A stretch of DNA of 64,000 nt, from positions 26,745,001 to 26,809,000 of the forward strand of contig CM060189.1 of the NCBI GenBank assembly GCA_030549335.1. Direction: 5' to 3'. Shown piece after piece: positions 1 through 15,400 of the stretch. Below the pieces are notes generated by a model. It had not been told where the DNA came from. It made no database searches and worked only from the letters and a program-made list of their open reading frames with translations. Position 1 is the first letter of the stretch; each line of letters opens with the position of its first letter. The stretch is from Pontederia crassipes (taxonomy: Eukaryota > Streptophyta > Magnoliopsida > Commelinales > Pontederiaceae). Made by a program: the position numbers and the translations under genes.

Positions 1-626
1 TGGAAGAATTGTTCCTTTTTGAGGAAAAGGATCTAACGATGTTCCCCCTCTATGGCACACGTTCAAACTTCAGAAGTTAACAGAATCCTTCTAGAATGGG
101 TCTTGGAGGTTTAGGGGCTACGGGAAAATGTCAAATACTTTATCTACACTCTTATGCATGGAACTGAAATATGGAAATTCAGCATCTAAGGCTTTTTTTT
201 AATCTAAGACTTTGCTTTTGTTTTAAGGGCTCTAGTCTGATTAGAACTTTTGTCTTTCTGATAATGACATATACATGATGAAATAGCTCTTCAGATCCAT
301 TAAATTCAATCATGAAATGCTGTTTGTTCTAGTCCATATTTATCGGGTAACTTTTGACAGCACTGTAATTTAACCTTGGAGTTTGCTCTCGACATCTTGT
401 TAAAGCTGAAAAAATGAAAGACACCAAAGAATTGGAATAGTTACGTTTAAGTTGATCAATGAATTGATTATCCATTTCCATTTGTCAAAATAACTTAAAG
501 TTATCGCTTTAAAAAAAAACTAAAAGTTAATGTAAACGTTACTGGATATTCCTTCCTCTTGTATTAAGCTTGTTTAGTTGTCAATTCTTGACATTTTAGA
601 TTCAAACTTTTTGTAGTATAAGAACT

Positions 627-678
627 GATTTTTTTTAAAACTTCACATACATGATTTTTTTTAAAACTTCACATACAT
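627..678. repeat. 26-bp tandem duplication next to a SINE insertion
   Basis: An AT-rich unit ending in TTCACATACAT occurs twice in a row (about 627-652 and 653-678). The same 11 bases reappear after the SINE tail at 755-765. The second copy therefore serves as the left target-site duplication of the SINE fragment at 679-754. Confidence 0.6.
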
Positions 679-754
679 TATAGTGGAATGGCGTCGTATG
701 ATTCATGTAGACGACTCCACCTAGTGGGATAAGGTTTGGTTGTTGTTGTTGTTG
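679..754 (+). mobile_element. 5'-truncated SINE (Au-like 3' end), with TSD
   Basis: Carries the 3' module of the window's repeated SINE: GTCGTATGATTCATGTAGAC, then a CTAGTGGGATAAGG core and a TTG-repeat tail. It is flanked by an 11-bp direct repeat TTCACATACAT (668-678 and 755-765), which marks a retroposition event. The module resembles the 3' end of the plant Au SINE family as I remember it; the family name is from memory. Confidence 0.7.
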
Positions 755-803
755 TTCACATACATGATTTTTTCAGCATTTATATTGTCCAACCTGTGAT
801 CTG

Positions 804-872
804 TCTCAGTTGGTAAGTGGACTGAATTAAAAGTTGGGATGAGGAAAGCTATTAGCCCCAAGTTTAAACCCC
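804..872 (+). mobile_element. possible tRNA-derived SINE head
   Basis: TCTCAGTTGGTAAGTGG resembles a pol III A box, and AGTTTAAACCCC about 50 bases later resembles a B box. The spacing is tRNA-like, but no cloverleaf is obvious, so a tRNA-derived SINE head is more likely than a tRNA gene. The far end is not defined. Confidence 0.35.
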
Positions 873-1464
873 AAAAACAGCATCGAGAAAGAGGTTAACT
901 TTTAACATTTGAATTATTTAGGTACCAGTAGGCTAGTAGCCATGAACACCGGTTGCCTACTGCAGTTTCCCTAAGAGCTTACACTTGTACATGCCATCAC
1001 TGTTATTAATGAATACATGAGAACTACACATCTTGGTGATCATCCTTTTTCTCCTCAAAAAAAAAAAAACACTGGTTGCCTACGGTTAATCTAGAAAACA
1101 AATTTTATATTGTCCTGAATTAGCGATTTTATCACTGCTTGCTCAATACTTTCTTAAATGATACATGCAAAAGTTTAGAAATTTCAAGAAGTTCTTAGTT
1201 TGTGTCGGTGCCTGGTAAAGCTGCATTTAACGAAAAACATTTTTTTCATATCCTTTTAAAAGGATGGATGGAAATATGTCTGTTCTTGTATTCATTCTGG
1301 TATCAAACACTTACTTTCGTTTCCCTTCTTGAAGACATGAACCATCACATTGTGTTGGTTTCCAAAATCTCTCTTTTTTTTCTTCTTAGAGTTTCCAATC
1401 AACTAAATTTCTCAGTTCATATGAAGTTGTCACTATTGAGTTTGAGCCTTATGCCCCTCATTTT

Positions 1465-2055
1465 TAGGCACTATTTGGCATGTAAAAAGTAGAGTATTAA
1501 GTAGCGGATAACGTTTTGACCGAGTCAAAACACTAGAACGAGTGTTTGGTAAATATTTTTTTAAAGTAACATTTAGAGGTTTTAGCACAAAACGCTATAA
1601 GCTACTCCCACTAGCTTATAGAGTATAGGGTATAGCAGTTTTATATTTTATTCCTATTATACCCTCATTCTTTTTAATATAAAACTTTGTTTCATTTTTT
1701 GAACATCATATTTTTTATTTTAATATATAAAAAACTCTAACAAATTTTATTTTAAAATAATCAATCTTCTTATATTAAAATAATATTTTTAACAATATTG
1801 TTATTCAAAATAAAATATTGTAAATTAATTATTATGGATATGAGGTTTTCAAGAATAAATCTAAATTATATTCTTATGTCTATGTTTGTCATTGTATAAG
1901 TATACACTAGTTTAACCGCTATATTTATCAAACAATTTTTATCAAATTTATAAACAAATTCGCTATTATCTAACCACTATCCTCTAATCGTTATATTCTA
2001 GTCGAACCGCTATCTGCTAATCGAGCTGCTAACTTTGCCAAACAAATCCTGCCTA
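1465..2055. mobile_element. probable non-autonomous hAT-like MITE
   Basis: The AT-rich segment begins TTTTAGGCACTATTTGGCA and ends TTTGCCAAACAAATCCTGCC followed by TAAAA. These ends are imperfect inverted repeats. The interior has repeated CGCTAT/ATAGCG motifs typical of hAT-type plant MITEs. I could not find a convincing 8-bp target duplication, so the borders are approximate. Confidence 0.4.
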
Positions 2056-2524
2056 AAAGTCTTTTTTATGTCGTGTTAATGTTGAAGAACATATTCATAT
2101 TTGTTCACCCGGATCTGTTGTACCAACCAAAACGGTCACCCGAACTTGGGTTAATATTCCACCTTAATTATGTTTTGTGCATAGTTGATGTACTAGCATG
2201 AAAATGAGATGCTGATTGCATAAATATGTGTGAATTAGATTTTAGCTCTACGCTTGATGCAGATCAACTTAATTCTCTATTGCTATAGAATTTAAAAGTT
2301 CTCTTTTTATTCTTCAATGGCTCGTTCAATTGATCAACATTAACAGAGTTTTTGGGGATTTCTTGGTTTAAGTTTAAATTAGTATATTTCCAGTAGTTGA
2401 TATGGTGATGATGTGTGATGCCTTGACGCATGAAAAGGAGGACAATAATGTGTCTATTCAAGTTCAGCTTTTCAACCAAGTAATTCTTTTGTTATGTTTT
2501 TTAATTGATATTGTGACGACTTTA

Positions 2525-2675
2525 AAGCCCGGATAAAGGAGGAGGGTTGTGTTAGGCCCCGACAGCCAGCGTAAAAACCTGTCGAATCTCATGAACATGG
2601 ATCAACGAAGCGTCGTATGATCCATGTAGCCGACCCCACCTAGTGGGATAAGGCTTTGTTGTTGTTGTTGTTGTT
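2525..2675 (+). mobile_element. SINE copy, nearly full length
   Basis: Starts at AGCCCGGATAAAGGAGGAGG, continues through a GCCCCGACAGCCAGCG block and the shared ATCATGTAGCC-like 3' module, and ends in a TTG tail. It lacks the first ~30 bases seen in the copies at 3739-4118. A second, shorter copy follows immediately. Confidence 0.7.
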
Positions 2676-2678
2676 AAC

Positions 2679-2780
2679 GTCGAATCTCATGAACATGGAT
2701 CAACGAATATCGGAATGGCGTCGTATGATCCATGTAGCCGACCCCACCTAGTGGGATAAGGCTTTGTTGTTGTTGTTGTT
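2679..2780 (+). mobile_element. SINE copy, 5'-truncated, in tandem
   Basis: Begins inside the element at GTCGAATCTCATGAACATGG and runs to a TTG tail. It lies head-to-tail only 3 bases after the previous copy. No target duplication is seen around the pair. Either a dimer was inserted, or one copy inserted at the other's tail. Confidence 0.65.
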
Positions 2781-3048
2781 AACACTGAAACCATTCCCCC
2801 TCACCAAGTGGTTTTATACTGAAAGAATATCTCTCAGTACATTATATTTACCATAAATGTGATTTGTTATTTTTGGTATAAGAAATCAATTTGGAGTATT
2901 AACAAGGAGAAATCTTCTTTTATGTTATGTTGGGCCTCATGTCATTGCATGGTTGTATTTTAGTGCTTACAAGATGCCAAAATAATATGGATGTTGTAGA
3001 GAATGATAGCATCTGGTGCATTGATGATTAACTGCTAACATTTAGCAG

Positions 3049-6819
<3,771 letters not shown>

Positions 6820-9323
6820 TTATTCAGGTACATACATTCGACTAATAACCATCTGAAAGTAGTCGTCTTGGAATTCTTGCATCATATTTTAGCTAATCTA
6901 TTTTCTTGACTTAGTACCTGAGTTTGCCTGACTTAACTTCTTTATGAGAACATAATTTTAGTATGAATTACTGAAAATGAAGAAATCCTACTATGTAAAC
7001 TTCACTTAGTTATGTCACCTAGACCATTGCGCTTCCATGACATGATAAAAAAAGTACATGATGCAATACTTTGATGTCTTTGATGCTTAATGTAGATCCT
7101 GTATGCGCTACAAATGGTTGCTCTGGCATTATCTTTGGCTATCATGAATTCATTAGATTTTCAAGATTTCAAGGAATGAAGAACTCTTTTGATTATTATA
7201 ACATTTTATCTGTGATAAGTTCCACATCATCTCTATCTCTTTTGGAATTTGTGGTTCTCTCAGTAAATATATCCCTGTGTGTGATAGCTTGATCTATCTG
7301 AAGTCACATAACTGTTACCTTTTATCTCTTTCACAGAAACAGTTGCTTCTTGTGATTAGATCAGACCTATGTGGCATAGGTACGGGTATGGTATGGGAAC
7401 CCGGTACGGGTATAGGATATGTTATTTTTTAAAAAAGCTAGGGTGCTGCAACTCTAACTATATAATTTTTTTAAAATGAGATAATTATGGTAAGAACAAT
7501 AAAGAAAATGAGCAATTATTTTAAAATTCTAGATCCTTAATATTTTGAAAAATAATAACTTACAAATAATATATCTCCCTATTAAAATATAAATGTGGCA
7601 AGCAACTGTCAAACTTCGAATCTTTTTTTAACTTTGGATGAGTTATGTCACGTCATGTTCCCCATTGCTTTTTTTTTTTGCAAAAGCAGAAACATCCATT
7701 ATTCCTCCATCTTGTCTCCCTTCCCCTAGGTCGAATTAAAGGATTTTATCCTTTCTCCGACAGAAGTAGAGATCTTGTGGCAAAGATAATGATGTTTTTT
7801 GCTCTAAAAAAAAGAGATAATGATGTTTTTGTTCTTTATTTTTTCCCTTAGTCTACCATCATCTTCTACATTGGTGCTTACCTCAAAATCTTTGGTGTCC
7901 ACTTGCTTCTCTCGCCATCGTCTGTAGCCCCACCAGGTTCTCGCATCGTTGATGCTTCTTTCAGTCACCAGTCATTCGCCTAAGTTTTACTTGAGGTAAA
8001 TTTTTATGCTGCATACCCAAGATTGTACCCTGATGTATCCGAAGCATACCCATTTTCAAAGAAACTTTTTTAATATAGGGTATGTATTTGGACATACCCA
8101 GTGCATACCCCAACATATCCGCCACGTATCTATATCCAGATATGTACCAGGTACAGGTAATTGCTGCAAATTGGCGTACCCATGGAAGATAGAATCAGAC
8201 GGGTTGCTTATGGATTCATGTCCATCTCAACAGTATAGAAATTGGAAGTCAGCTTATTTTAACAAGAAGAAGATTAGTGTTCTAAGTTTTAACTTCTTTT
8301 ATCTGCATTTCTGACTCCCAGGTTATACAGTAGTTCTTTCCATACAGAATATGATTCAGCTTTTGTATGGAGTGACACACGTATGTCAGGGTAAGCATCA
8401 CCATCCTGTACTGAGTAGGGAGATGAGAAGCTACTAGAAGACGTTTAGATTAGTATGTGCCAATGTTCTTCAATCTTGTGTAATAAAAAATAAAGTTCTT
8501 CAATTTTGGTGTTAGTCTTTCCAGTTATCATCTTAGATTATGATCTGAAAGTTGTACAGTGAAAATTGTTTAATTTAGGGATATTGAGGATAAACTTAGA
8601 AGAAGCGGACACAAAATTCTTTGATTGCTGTAACTCAACATGCTTATAACCATTCTTATATGTACATAAATTCAGAGATTAAATAAGAATCAATGAGCAA
8701 GTGAGACACTGGTTTTCATGATGTTTCATTCCTGGCATGCTATGCCTTGGAGTGGCTGTAGATTCTGCAATTTGTGAGGTAAGCACATGGTTGTAGGCAT
8801 TTTCTGCCAAGTAGCAGAAAGATGAATCTGCTTGATATGGAGTTGTTTTTTTTTTTTGTGTGTGCTTAATGGCTAATGTTTCGGTATCAGAAGAGGCAGC
8901 ATATTAGTAATTTTGGATTTTGCACCATTCCTTGGCTTGATGATTTGAAGGTGTGATTTCTGTGGTTGTGAATTGTGATCATGCATGCACCTAGGAGTTT
9001 GAGATTTGTAAAATCTTTGACATATTTAAGTCTTCTAATCTAGACTGGTTACTTCCCACTGTTGCATTACTTGCAAACAAAAAAAAAAAAAGATCATTGT
9101 CAACTTCTTTCTTATGAAAAATATTTTGCTTTGCGTCTGTCATCCCTGATGTTGCAATCCATTCATCTGTTTCTCAGTAGGCATTGTTCATGCACCCTGA
9201 TGCGGTTGAGTCTTCGTATCATGTTGCCTTCCCATAATCGTCCTTCTCACTAATAGAAAAAAACTAATTATGGTCGATCGACCAAATCATGGTAATTGAG
9301 TATTATTTCATTGGATGGTGCCT

Positions 9324-9326
<3 letters not shown>

Positions 9327-9364
<38 letters not shown>
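9327..9364. repeat. (GA)19 microsatellite
   Basis: Uninterrupted GA dinucleotides. It lies 456 bases before a (CT)30 tract, so the two are inverted relative to each other. Confidence 0.95.
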
Positions 9365-9367
<3 letters not shown>

Positions 9368-9816
9368 CAGGCCTTGTAAGAGAATCTACTTATGTATGAT
9401 TTACGACATTTAAAAGAATCCATTTTTTTCATGTTACAATTATAAAATTTGAACTTGTAGATAAGTACACAGTGCTGTCTGATACTGGACCACATGTAGC
9501 TTCTTGTAAATGATAGTTAATTAAACAACTTAACATTTCGGGAATTGATTGATTGAGGAGTGAGAGACGCATTGTTCTTGAGGACATTAGTTGAAAACGA
9601 TCCATCCATATGAATAATTGGGGGCTTCGTCAAACTATGTATTATTTCCCACATGTATACGCCAACTCAAGAAAATGACATCAAATTGATAGCCCACATT
9701 TATTTTGTTTCTTCTTTTCCTCCCTTGAAGTGTACCATTTTGCCAATTTTTTATGATGTTAGGGGTTGACCGCTGCATCAATTTATTATGTTATCTCGTG
9801 CACAAGGCAAAAACAA

Positions 9817-9820
<4 letters not shown>

Positions 9821-9880
<60 letters not shown>
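9821..9880. repeat. (CT)30 microsatellite
   Basis: Sixty bases of uninterrupted CT dinucleotides, followed by CCCTC. Translation gives a Ser-Leu run, which is an artefact of the repeat. Confidence 0.95.
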
Positions 9881-9887
<7 letters not shown>

Positions 9888-12128
9888 TAAATTGCACCAA
9901 TCAATTCCATTAAAGTACCACGGATACGTTTCATTTAACATGCATCGATGTCCACAGGTACATGATCACAAGCAAGGCATCTAATCCTCTTGTACAGGTC
10001 AAGGTTTGACATTTCTAATTTCTTGTTCCAGGCCCATGACCTCTTGATTTTAATTAAATTCCAAAGTATTGGACAACTATTTTAGTAAATTGGATATATT
10101 TTTATTTCCCCTTATAATAAAATAACGCAAAATAGAATTAAAACTTGAGCTACTGTCGGTTCTTTAATATAAAAATTTTTATTAACTACTTGAGACAGGT
10201 TGAGAAAAAATAATATCTCATGTTATTTTGGATCATTTATTTATTTTTTTTGTATTCAAAATTATGATAAATATAATCAAGAATGATTGAAGGTATTAAT
10301 AACCTCATGTTTGAATGTTAGAGTCATCATTTTGATTAGAGTTTATCCATATCACTCTGAACTGAATATCAGATTAGTCAGAAATTAATAATCTTGTACA
10401 CCTCGCTCAAACAAAATTATGAGAAATATAATATTTTTCTATAAGTTGATAAGAATCACGTATTATATATTTCAATACCAGTCATCTGTATCTTGTATAC
10501 TGTTTGCTCATATACATTCAAATAATCGATATGCTCAATTGCTGTAAAAGACATTAATAATATATATAATCTTAAACTAGGCATTACTTTATTTTTGTGG
10601 TTTTTCAGATCATCCTATTGTTTTGGATCATAAAAAATTTTATTTATGCTAGATCTCATTAATATTTTCATTTTTAATTCACACCCCTAATGCAATTTTG
10701 TCAAGGTGCAAACATGCACGTAGGGGAGGCAAAAATCCCCTAGGTTTGTGATCTCCATAAAGGGTATTTGGTATGAGATCAAGAGGTAGAATGAAGGAGT
10801 TGTTTCTATTTTTGCATCTAAACACTTCAATAATAAATTATTCTAATAAACTTTTTAACATTTTGAAACAACATTGAAAAAAAATACAAAAATCATCATA
10901 TTTTGTTCTTAAAATAAGAACATAATGTTCTAACGACAAATATTATTTTTTTGTTCTTGGTGTATCACATACTATTTGTCTTATGTTATAAGAATTTTGT
11001 TCTTCTCACAATAAAAAAAAGAATATTCCTGGAAATTCCTGGATCGGGAAATTCTTATGAATCTTATTCTCATACCACCCCCATAGGAAATTCCTGGATC
11101 GGGATTCATTCGTGAAAATGACGGCAAAAATAACCCATAGGACAAGATCGGAACGGGGCCCAATCTTCGATATTATTATTAATTTTTAAATATTAATATT
11201 AATTTATTTTTAAAATATTATTATTGTTTTTTTAATATTCTATAATAAAATATTATGTTGCATTTCTTTATTAATTATGTTTGAATGATTTGATATATAT
11301 TTATTATTTTAAAGTTATTATTTTTTTTTGTAGAAAATAATTGGGGACCGAGGTGCCGCCTAGGGCTGGACACGAGTTAGGCCGAGCTAGGCTTCCACTT
11401 AAAGAGGCTAAGCCTGTTGAAAAATAAAAGTATTTAAGTCTGACCCATAGCGATAAGTCATGAATATAAACTTAGTCTGTTTGTTTGATTAATTTTTAAT
11501 GTCTGGCCTTGCTTATTAGCCTCTTAAGTTAAACATATTTTTTTATGATTTACTAGATTAAATATAATAAATTTTATTTATTAAAAAAATAATAGATATG
11601 AACTAAATAAAAGATATCACTAATATATTTTTTCTAAATATATAATAAAAATAGTAATATTGAACTTAAAATTAAAGATTTAAAAAATAAATAATTAAAA
11701 ATTATATATATAATATATAATATATTAATAAATTTTGATCTGATAAGCTATAAGGTCAGGCTAATTATTAAGAGGCTAAGTTTTTTTCAGAAAATATATT
11801 TTATTTAATATTTCAACCTGATTTATTTTAATAATAAGTCGAATCGAAATAAATAAAAAATAGATCGAGCCACGAGTTGCTCACGACGGACTTTGACTTA
11901 TTTTCAATCCTACTCGTATTTTTATAGGAAAATAATTGACGAGTTGCACTTGTCAGGCTTACGACATCCGACCTTAGTTTTTTCAAATAAATATCAGAAA
12001 AAAAAAGAGCGTTCTAGGAAGCAGCAGCAGGCTCAAAGATCGATTTATAGTTTCAACTCCCTCGAGAATCGGCAGTTGGACGTGAAATTTTTCTCGTGTT
12101 ACGATTCGGTCAAGAACTTTTCCTTCGC

Positions 12129-12197
12129 ATGGAAGTCGTGTACAAGAAGGCTGATTGGATCGTGCAATTCTTCGAAAACGTCGCAGTCGTGCTTTGA
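12129..12197 (+). promoter_or_regulatory. upstream ORF 1 in bHLH leader (22 aa)
   Basis: ATG at 12129 opens a 22-codon frame (MEVVYKKADWIVQFF...) ending TGA. It lies about 310 bases before the main start. Whether the transcript starts upstream of it is not visible. bHLH155, a relative, is annotated with a conserved-peptide uORF (CPuORF7); I cannot confirm from memory that this peptide matches. Confidence 0.4.
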
Positions 12198-12271
12198 TAC
12201 CGTTTCTTTGTGGTGCGAGGCGATCGAGAGCTCTGGGGAGGTTATTGAAACAAAGGGGGTAGAGAAGGAAG

Positions 12272-12370
12272 ATGTGTTTATTGCTGCTCAGATCAGCCGA
12301 ACCTCCGATCAAACGACGAGCTGGTTTGCGACGGGAGCAGGCGGGGCGAGGGTCGTACCGAGGTAGCTAG
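12272..12370 (+). promoter_or_regulatory. upstream ORF 2 in bHLH leader (32 aa)
   Basis: A 32-codon Arg-rich frame starting MCLLLLRSAEPP and ending TAG at 12368-12370, immediately before the ATG of uORF 3. Confidence 0.4.
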
Positions 12371-12433
12371 ATGAGGCTGCTGCGAGGAGTGGTTAAGATT
12401 TTTTCCATCTTTCGAGTTCGAAGTTTGATTTAG
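12371..12433 (+). promoter_or_regulatory. upstream ORF 3, ends 4 nt before main ATG
   Basis: A 20-codon frame (MRLLRGVVKIFSIFRVRSLI) that abuts uORF 2 and stops at 12433, with the main ATG at 12438. Such close spacing normally leaves little room for reinitiation, so it could lower translation of the bHLH protein. Confidence 0.45.
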
Positions 12434-12437
12434 GTCA

Positions 12438-15400
12438 ATGAGTCATATCACTGTGCTCCGGCGGTTGCTGAGGAGCCTGTGCCACAACACTAAGTGGAAC
12501 TATGCGGTGTTTTGGAGGCTCAAACAGCAGGACCATGTGTAAGTTTTTTTCCTGATGAATCAAAAGTGTCTCTGTTACAATTCGTAGGAAAACATTTTCT
12601 AGTTTATGATGGGTCGAGACAATCTCTGAATTGCAAACTTTTTGCCTCTCTTAACCATGAAAATTTTCATGACTCGTGACATGATTGAAACAAAATTGGG
12701 ACCTCTTCAAAAGTGCAAACGTGCTTCTGGTTCCCATTGTTTCTGGATGTTAGTTTTTGTTATCACGCATATAACAGTAGCAACAAGGACATCTGTATTG
12801 AGATAAGTAAAGAGACAAAAGCTATGTATTGCCTTTCTGCACTTCCTTCATGTGTGCAAAGTTTTTATAACGTCACCAGTAACCCACAGCTTTGGCATGC
12901 ATAACATCCAACTATATGCAGTCATTATATATGTAAACTCACTCATGTACTTAGGCATTTTTTCACTGGCTTGCAAATATCTGGTTATCGTTCTTTTTTT
13001 TTAAAACCATACTGTTATTTTTTTAGTCAAGGATCCAACATAATTCTTTGCTTTTTTGACTAATTTTAAATAGTTTGTAGTTGCTAGGCATGGTTATTAG
13101 AATGTTCTAATTTACTGTTTTATCCTATCAGGATATTGACATGGGAGGAGAGCTACATTGATAGTACAATAGCAAGTAATAAAGTAGAAGGTCCTCGGCA
13201 TGATGAATCCATCCCAGTCCATAGACCCAGGGTTATTTATCCTTCATTTGCTAAGGAAGCTCAATATGGCACAACTTGTTCAGTAAAAACGGCAGTGTTA
13301 AATTTGCAGTGCCATCAGTATCCACTTGGAGAAGGGTATGCAGAATCAGCCATCGGATATAACTAATCTCCTTGTCATAACTAGTAGCATGTTTCACCAG
13401 TGATGTGATCAAGATATATTTACAACAGATAGAGTGCCTAACTAACTCTCTTCTATGCTTATTATGCATCAATATCTATTGATTCTATTCTAAAGGGCAA
13501 TCTAGTTTATCAATTGGGTGTCTTTTGGCCAAGTTCATATAATTTTTTTTTTATCTTGCATCGCCAGTGCAACTTTATAAGAGAATGGTTCGGAAAATGC
13601 CTTTTTGGTTGATTGCAGAGTAAGTAAATCACCAAATGCCTTTTCCTGAAGCGATCAAGAGTAGCCTCTGTCTTATGCTTAAGCTTTCATCAGAGTCATC
13701 AAATCTGTAACTACATTATGCTTATGCATTCTTCAGAATCACCAAATCTTTAACCATCCATAAGAAATACAGTGAGAAAGAATTCATAGTTAACTGAACT
13801 TCAACTATGGCTTGTTGGTTGGATATAGGCTAAAAGTAGTTACAAAATGTAAAAGAGAGCATGTGTTTCCTTTCATAAGAACATTTATAAGAAATATAAT
13901 AGAATTGCCTAAAATGAGACCAGCCTAGCAATCCATTCTTCTTACAAGAAAAGTTGCATTCTGATTCCTTTCACTTTGACAATCAATCTCTTTGTTTTTT
14001 AATGTTGATCTCTCCCATGAAAAGTTTAGCACTATGCTTTACCGACTATTGTATGAAATGAATAATACTGTTGTAATGCATTTTTTGTGTTATTTTTCCT
14101 AAATGGATCTTGCATTAACTCTAATTATTTGCATCTAGGAATTTCCAAGGTGAGAAGTCTTTACACTAGTATTATGTACATGAAGCTCACTCTTATTTTT
14201 TGTGTTAGTGCCTGCCCGCTTATAAATTCATGAAATGACATATATACAATCATATGAAACATATATATGTATAATTTTTTTTTGAGAGAGAGACGTATAT
14301 GTATAAAATATGTATGTCATACATATACACAAATATTCCAAATAAAGTTATCAAAATCTACTTGTTAATCTTTGAACATCAATGATTATAGATTTTTCTT
14401 GCTTTTGTTCAAGATTTCTAACTGAATTACCAGTTTTTCTCATTACTTTTTCATCGTAAAACCTTGTATTACTACGAGCTTTTGACTAATTCAGTTCGAG
14501 AATGGGAGCATAAAGGTTAAAACTTTTCCAACTGTGGCATCTTTGGGATTTGATCCTCAGACCTTGTTCCAGGGTCCAACCCTCTAACTAGTTCAACCAA
14601 CCAATTATGACCAAATTTTTCATTTTATTGATTTGGAAATTCACTATGATAGTCCCCTCTAGTGATGTCTCGAGGTTTTTTAAGAATGTGCCAGCTTCTG
14701 ATCTTTAAGAATTTAGGAGAACAGGAAACAAATGTCATTTTTCAGACCATGGTTGTTGTTAACAAACCTATTTATAAAGTGGTTATACTGTAACTGGGAG
14801 GAGCAAAAGTGTATTCATGTTCCCAGACATTTTAAGTCGGGCCAACATACAGGAATTCAAGAATCGGGGACATAATGATGCTATTTTTACAAGTCAAATT
14901 AGAGTACTATTTGATCTGAGGCAACAATAACAGAAGCTGTAGCAGAATCCCATTCTCATGTTTATTGATATGCTACCCTTTTAACTTTAATCATCATTAC
15001 CTGGCATGATCGTAACAGGATTATTGGCAAAGTCGCACTAACACAGAGACATCATTGGATTTTTGCTGGAGAATTAGATTCTGACCTGCTGTCAGAGGTG
15101 ACTTGTCAATATCTTTTTTCAGGAGTAATTGGCTAATTTTTCCTTCATCCTAATACATAGATCGATATACTAACACACTAACATTTTGCAGCACCATGAG
15201 GATTGGCAACTTCAGTTTGCAGCAGGAATCAAGGTAACTGTTGACCTTTTCTAATACAAATGTCATTTTTTCTTCAGATATATTTTATCACTAACATATA
15301 CAACCACAATGTATATGATGGTGCTGCAGACGATTTTGCTTGTACCTATCAGGCACTTAGGAGTACTACAACTTGGCTCTTTGGATATGGTGTGTTCACT

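Larger units (their letters stand above)
1..3048. other. TAF12 intron or upstream DNA, no coding exon seen
   Basis: AT-rich DNA before the first visible TAF12 exon. The exon at 3049 begins directly after a splice acceptor, so an earlier exon must lie upstream. I saw no Q/P-rich TAF12-like N-terminus here, so this stretch is most likely intron with the first exon outside the window. It contains SINE pieces (679-754, 2525-2780), a tRNA-like SINE head near 804-872 and a probable MITE (1465-2055), described separately. The small open frames here look like chance. Confidence 0.55.
6820..12437. other. intergenic DNA between TAF12 and bHLH gene
   Basis: Includes the TAF12 3' flank, then AT-rich DNA. 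7370-8180 contains many TACCC/GGGTA pieces (for example ATACCCAAGATTG and GTACGGGTATAGG) that look like an old repeat. 9327-9364 and 9821-9880 are GA and CT microsatellites. 10980-11110 repeats GGAAATTCCTGGATCGGG. The bHLH leader with upstream ORFs occupies roughly 12100-12437. No other protein-coding signal was found. Confidence 0.6.

Noticed and set aside
7370..8190. Possible inverted-repeat element with GGGTA/TACCC motifs
   Set aside because: The ends do not pair convincingly and no target duplication was found.
9766..9984. Open frame with Ser-Leu run
   Set aside because: It is translation of the (CT)30 microsatellite.
11893..12366. 157-codon frame before the bHLH gene
   Set aside because: It starts in AT-rich repeat DNA and shows no recognised domain; the shorter uORFs in the probable leader are more plausible.
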